Shown piece after piece: positions 62,001 to 64,000 of a stretch of DNA of 64,000 nt; within the stretch, counting starts at the first letter, position 1; every line of letters begins with the position of its first letter. The notes below the pieces were generated by a model that did no database searches, had not been told where the DNA came from, and saw only the letters and a program-made list of their open reading frames with translations. The stretch is from Amphibalanus amphitrite (lineage: Eukaryota > Arthropoda > Thecostraca > Balanomorpha > Balanidae). Position numbers and translations under genes: made by a program. The stretch spans positions 186,001-250,000 of the forward strand of contig NW_024881699.1 of NCBI RefSeq assembly GCF_019059575.1, read 5' to 3'.

Positions 62001-63085
62001 GCCGATAATTTTGCTAGGCTAATGTCTTGATGAACGAATTAAGACAACGACATGAACAATGTAAAAAGGCTTAAAATTATTTGGTGAAAGAAATTCCCAC
62101 CGTATGAATTCGGTAGCATCAGCGACTGCCTACACCATCTGTCTGCGACCATTAGGATGATCAGCGATCACCAAGATATCCGCCCACACGCACCCACTCG
62201 ATCCTCACACCGACGCGTGGTGAACCCGTTTTGGCAGCTGTCGCCGCCTCGGTAGACCGGCCGGTAATTAGCAGCCCCCCCCCCCTCCCGGTGTCAGGGT
62301 CGACCGGACCGCCCCCCTCCCCCCCGCGAGTCAGACTGTGCAGACGGCAGCGTCACCGAACGGCGGCGCAGTGATGAAGCCCGGCTACCACCCGAGTGGC
62401 GAATGGCGTGCCTGACACCGGCCACAAAAACCTCTGCCGAGTCACGGGCGGGCCCCCAGCACACCCACGAGCCGGACGGAGACGACTTGATCAGAACGTG
62501 CCGCAAACAATGTCTGTTTGGACTGCGCCGGCCGGCTATGAGTGAATGGCCGGTTTTCACCCCGTCCCACTAAATCAACAGGCCCACGCCGATGCAGTAA
62601 AACAGAAAGTGCTTTGAAACAGCCGCTGGAACAACACAAACTCGGGCCGGGCGGGAAGACAAAACACTCGGCGGCGCCGACGGATGGAGATGGAGAGGTT
62701 TATAGAGCCCCGTGTGGCGGCCGAGTGAATTTAGTGGACCCGCCCTCGCCAACTGCCTCATAGCCCGGGGGCGAGCACGATTCGGGAGGGACGGGATACC
62801 TGGCTGTGGGGGAGGGCAGACCAGGAGCTTCGAGGGACTCTGGAGAAACGCCCGCTCCGAGCGGCCCCGGGGGACGGTGCAAACCAGTCGGCTCCTCCCA
62901 CCAATTCTGCCGGGGCCCGCGGCCGTTCCAGGACAGTCGATAACCATCGGCCCAGCAGGGACGTGTCTGATCGACAGATAGGTCCTGCCGCGGGCCGGCC
63001 ATCTCGTGCGCGCGGCGCTCGGCCGTCTGTCGGCTCCCACTCGACCCCCCCCCCCCTCGCGCCGGCGCGACGGGCCGCCGCTCAC

Positions 63086-63158
63086 CTTGAGTCGCCAGTT
63101 GTCGCCAGCGTCCGTCTTGATCTTGGCCAGCCAGGCATCGTCGAACCACAATGGCTCG
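63086..63158 (-). CDS. hook: hook exon a: Hook domain, WFDDAWL...NWRLK segment
   Basis: This 73-nt exon codes for 24 residues beginning EPLWFDDAWLAKIKT and ending GDNWRLK. It matches the early Hook (calponin-homology-like) domain, where family members have a Trp-Leu-x-x-Ile-Lys-Thr stretch followed by Asp-Asn-Trp/Tyr-Arg-Leu-Lys. The acceptor is a pyrimidine tract ending CTCCTCCAG; the donor is AAG|GTGAGC. The first base completes a codon begun in an upstream exon outside the window, and the exon ends in phase 0. A longer open frame runs through this region on the same strand, but only this segment is conserved and bounded by splice sites. The next exon continues directly with VSNLKK, as in the family. 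Confidence 0.95.
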
Positions 63159-64000
63159 CTGGAGGAGAGAGAAGGGGTGTGGTGGTTAGAGGGAGGAGAT
63201 GGCACGTACACGTACGCACAACCCGGATCTCACAGAGCACAGAGAAGATTAATGAGCAAAAAACAGCAACACGAATAGACAGTATTGCTATCATTGTAAC
63301 CTATCTTTATTATTATAGCTTTATGGTAGCTGTCGAGTTTACAAATAGCAGCAACTCGTTAAAGGCGGTGATTAAGTCCCAGAGTATTGCACTAGAGTTG
63401 CAAAATTTCCCTACCGCACTACCGGCATGCCGGTAATTTTTCACTACCGCAGGTTTTTTCGTGGTATCTGGCATGTCTTGCCGGTAGCATGCCGGTATTT
63501 TTGATTTTGCACAAAAAATTATCAGCATATGATTCAAACTTTGGACACTAAGAGGCTATTGAATTGTAATAAGTTGGACAATGGGTTGCTGTTGGGTGGG
63601 GCGGTTACTGAAATTGCCAAAATGTGGCATCTCATGTAGGGGTAAGCCAGAATCAAGAATGCAGGTTTTTTAGTATGCCGGTAATTTGATGTTTTTTTTT
63701 TGCTTGGGGCGTGGTAGCATGCCGGTATCCCAGAAAATGTTTGTGGGGCGGGGCGGTGCCGGTAGCAGCCCATTGGGAAAACTTTGCAACTCTATATTGC
63801 ACCAATGCGATACTACGGACTCATCAACCCGACCCATAGCTCCGCATTCCCTAGTCATTTAGACCACCTTTACAGCGTGGAATAACTTTGGGTAATATAC
63901 CGCAAGTACAGATACAACTAAGGATATCCTGGAGCGATGCAAGTTCCGGAGTCATTTACACGTTAGCCCCATCAAAACGCTGCCACCACACGCAACAAGA
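63159..64000 (-). other. hook intron 0 (partial, 5' side)
   Basis: Intronic sequence upstream of the first visible exon. It ends in a pyrimidine-rich tract and CAG just before position 63158. It carries a complete hAT-like MITE at 63393-63794, described separately. The remainder (63159-63384 and 63803-64000) shows nothing I recognise. Confidence 0.7.
63393..63794. mobile_element. hAT-like MITE, 402 bp
   Basis: The ends are inverted copies of TAGAGTTGCAAA followed by a T/C-rich stretch. They are flanked on both sides by the identical octamer TATTGCAC (63385-63392 and 63795-63802). An 8-bp target duplication and a TAG-plus-pyrimidine terminus are typical of hAT superfamily elements. The interior repeats the motif ATGCCGGTA at about 63427, 63491, 63675 and 63721, resembling subterminal transposase-binding repeats. 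No coding capacity, so non-autonomous. The perfect duplication suggests a fairly young insertion. Confidence 0.88.

Larger units (their letters stand above)
53079..63085 (-). other. hook intron 1 (10,007 bp)
   Basis: A GTGAGC donor lies next to exon a, and a CAG acceptor before GTCAGC lies next to exon b. It contains a decayed Tc1/mariner copy (57856-59005) and a poly-C/CA microsatellite near 53342-53370. GA-rich simple sequence lies near 53700-53735. Elsewhere there are several GC-rich random open frames but no conserved coding pattern. Confidence 0.85.
1..64000 (-). other. hook: hook gene, partial, spanning the whole window
   Basis: Eight exons in one order and orientation encode consecutive pieces of a Hook-family protein. 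Hook proteins are cytoplasmic adaptors: the N-terminal Hook domain binds dynein light intermediate chain, a long central coiled coil dimerises and contacts dynein/dynactin, and the C-terminus binds cargo complexes. What the sequence shows: each exon has an upstream AG, a downstream GT and a compatible phase, and the joined reading frame follows the family order without a gap that I can detect. About 371 codons are present, roughly residues 60-430 of a ~700-residue family member. The 5' end (promoter, start codon, first ~60 codons) lies beyond position 64000 and the 3' half lies beyond position 1. Whether there is one or several Hook paralogues in this organism cannot be told from here. Confidence 0.93.

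Noticed and set aside
62570-63211. 213-codon minus-strand frame
   Set aside because: It contains hook exon a, but only 63086-63158 is conserved and bounded by splice sites; the rest is read-through into intron.
1-64000. CRISPR arrays, bacterial operons, rRNA or tRNA genes
   Set aside because: No regularly spaced direct repeats with unique spacers, no ribosome-binding-site/ORF trains, and no rRNA or clear tRNA pattern. The split hook gene shows the window is eukaryotic nuclear DNA. A tRNA covariance-model scan would be needed to exclude a lone tRNA.

Overview
This is eukaryotic, intron-rich nuclear DNA, probably from an arthropod. A crustacean such as a barnacle would fit, but that guess rests on protein flavour and overall character only. 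The only host gene I can support is a homologue of the Hook microtubule/dynein adaptor. It lies on the minus strand, fills the whole window, and continues past both ends. Eight coding exons (63086-63158, 52976-53078, 37725-37805, 11158-11381, 4111-4290, 2986-3105, 2052-2219, 269-433) have AG/GT splice borders and join in frame into about 371 codons. They cover most of the N-terminal Hook domain and the first half of the central coiled coil. The first ~60 codons lie to the right of the window and the C-terminal half lies to the left.

Coding sequence is only about 1.1 kb of 64 kb. The introns are large (about 10.0, 15.2, 26.3, 6.9, 1.0, 0.8 and 1.6 kb, plus two partial ones) and carry mobile DNA. 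Right to left (the direction of transcription): a 402-bp hAT-like MITE with a perfect 8-bp target duplication (63393-63794); a decayed Tc1/mariner copy with matching 25-bp terminal repeats (57856-59005); a roughly four-unit tandem repeat element (52097-52789); a dispersed AGGTCA-rich repeat (47706-48332); a near-perfect 79-bp-arm hairpin (38288-38503); a TTAA-flanked piggyBac-like MITE rich in AGGTCA hexamers (34825-35848); a second hAT-like MITE with an 8-bp duplication (31926-32280); a full-length two-ORF LINE (15388-23529); another TTAA-flanked element containing a palindrome (13412-14471); and an inverted relative of the AGGTCA-rich repeat (7143-7756).

The most striking object is the LINE. 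It is about 8.1 kb, in the same orientation as hook. It has an intact 354-residue ORF1 (coiled coil plus L1-type C-terminal domain), an intact 1259-residue ORF2 (endonuclease, YADD reverse transcriptase, CCHC), an AATAAA signal, a 10-nt A tail and a 13-14 bp target duplication. A 1.4-kb foldback element sits in the spacer between its two ORFs. Its 5' junction carries an extra inverted copy of the flanking target DNA.

I found no bacterial operon, CRISPR array, rRNA or tRNA gene. The many other open frames are random GC-rich reading frames or shadows of the genes above. All family calls come from reading motifs by eye; no database search was possible.
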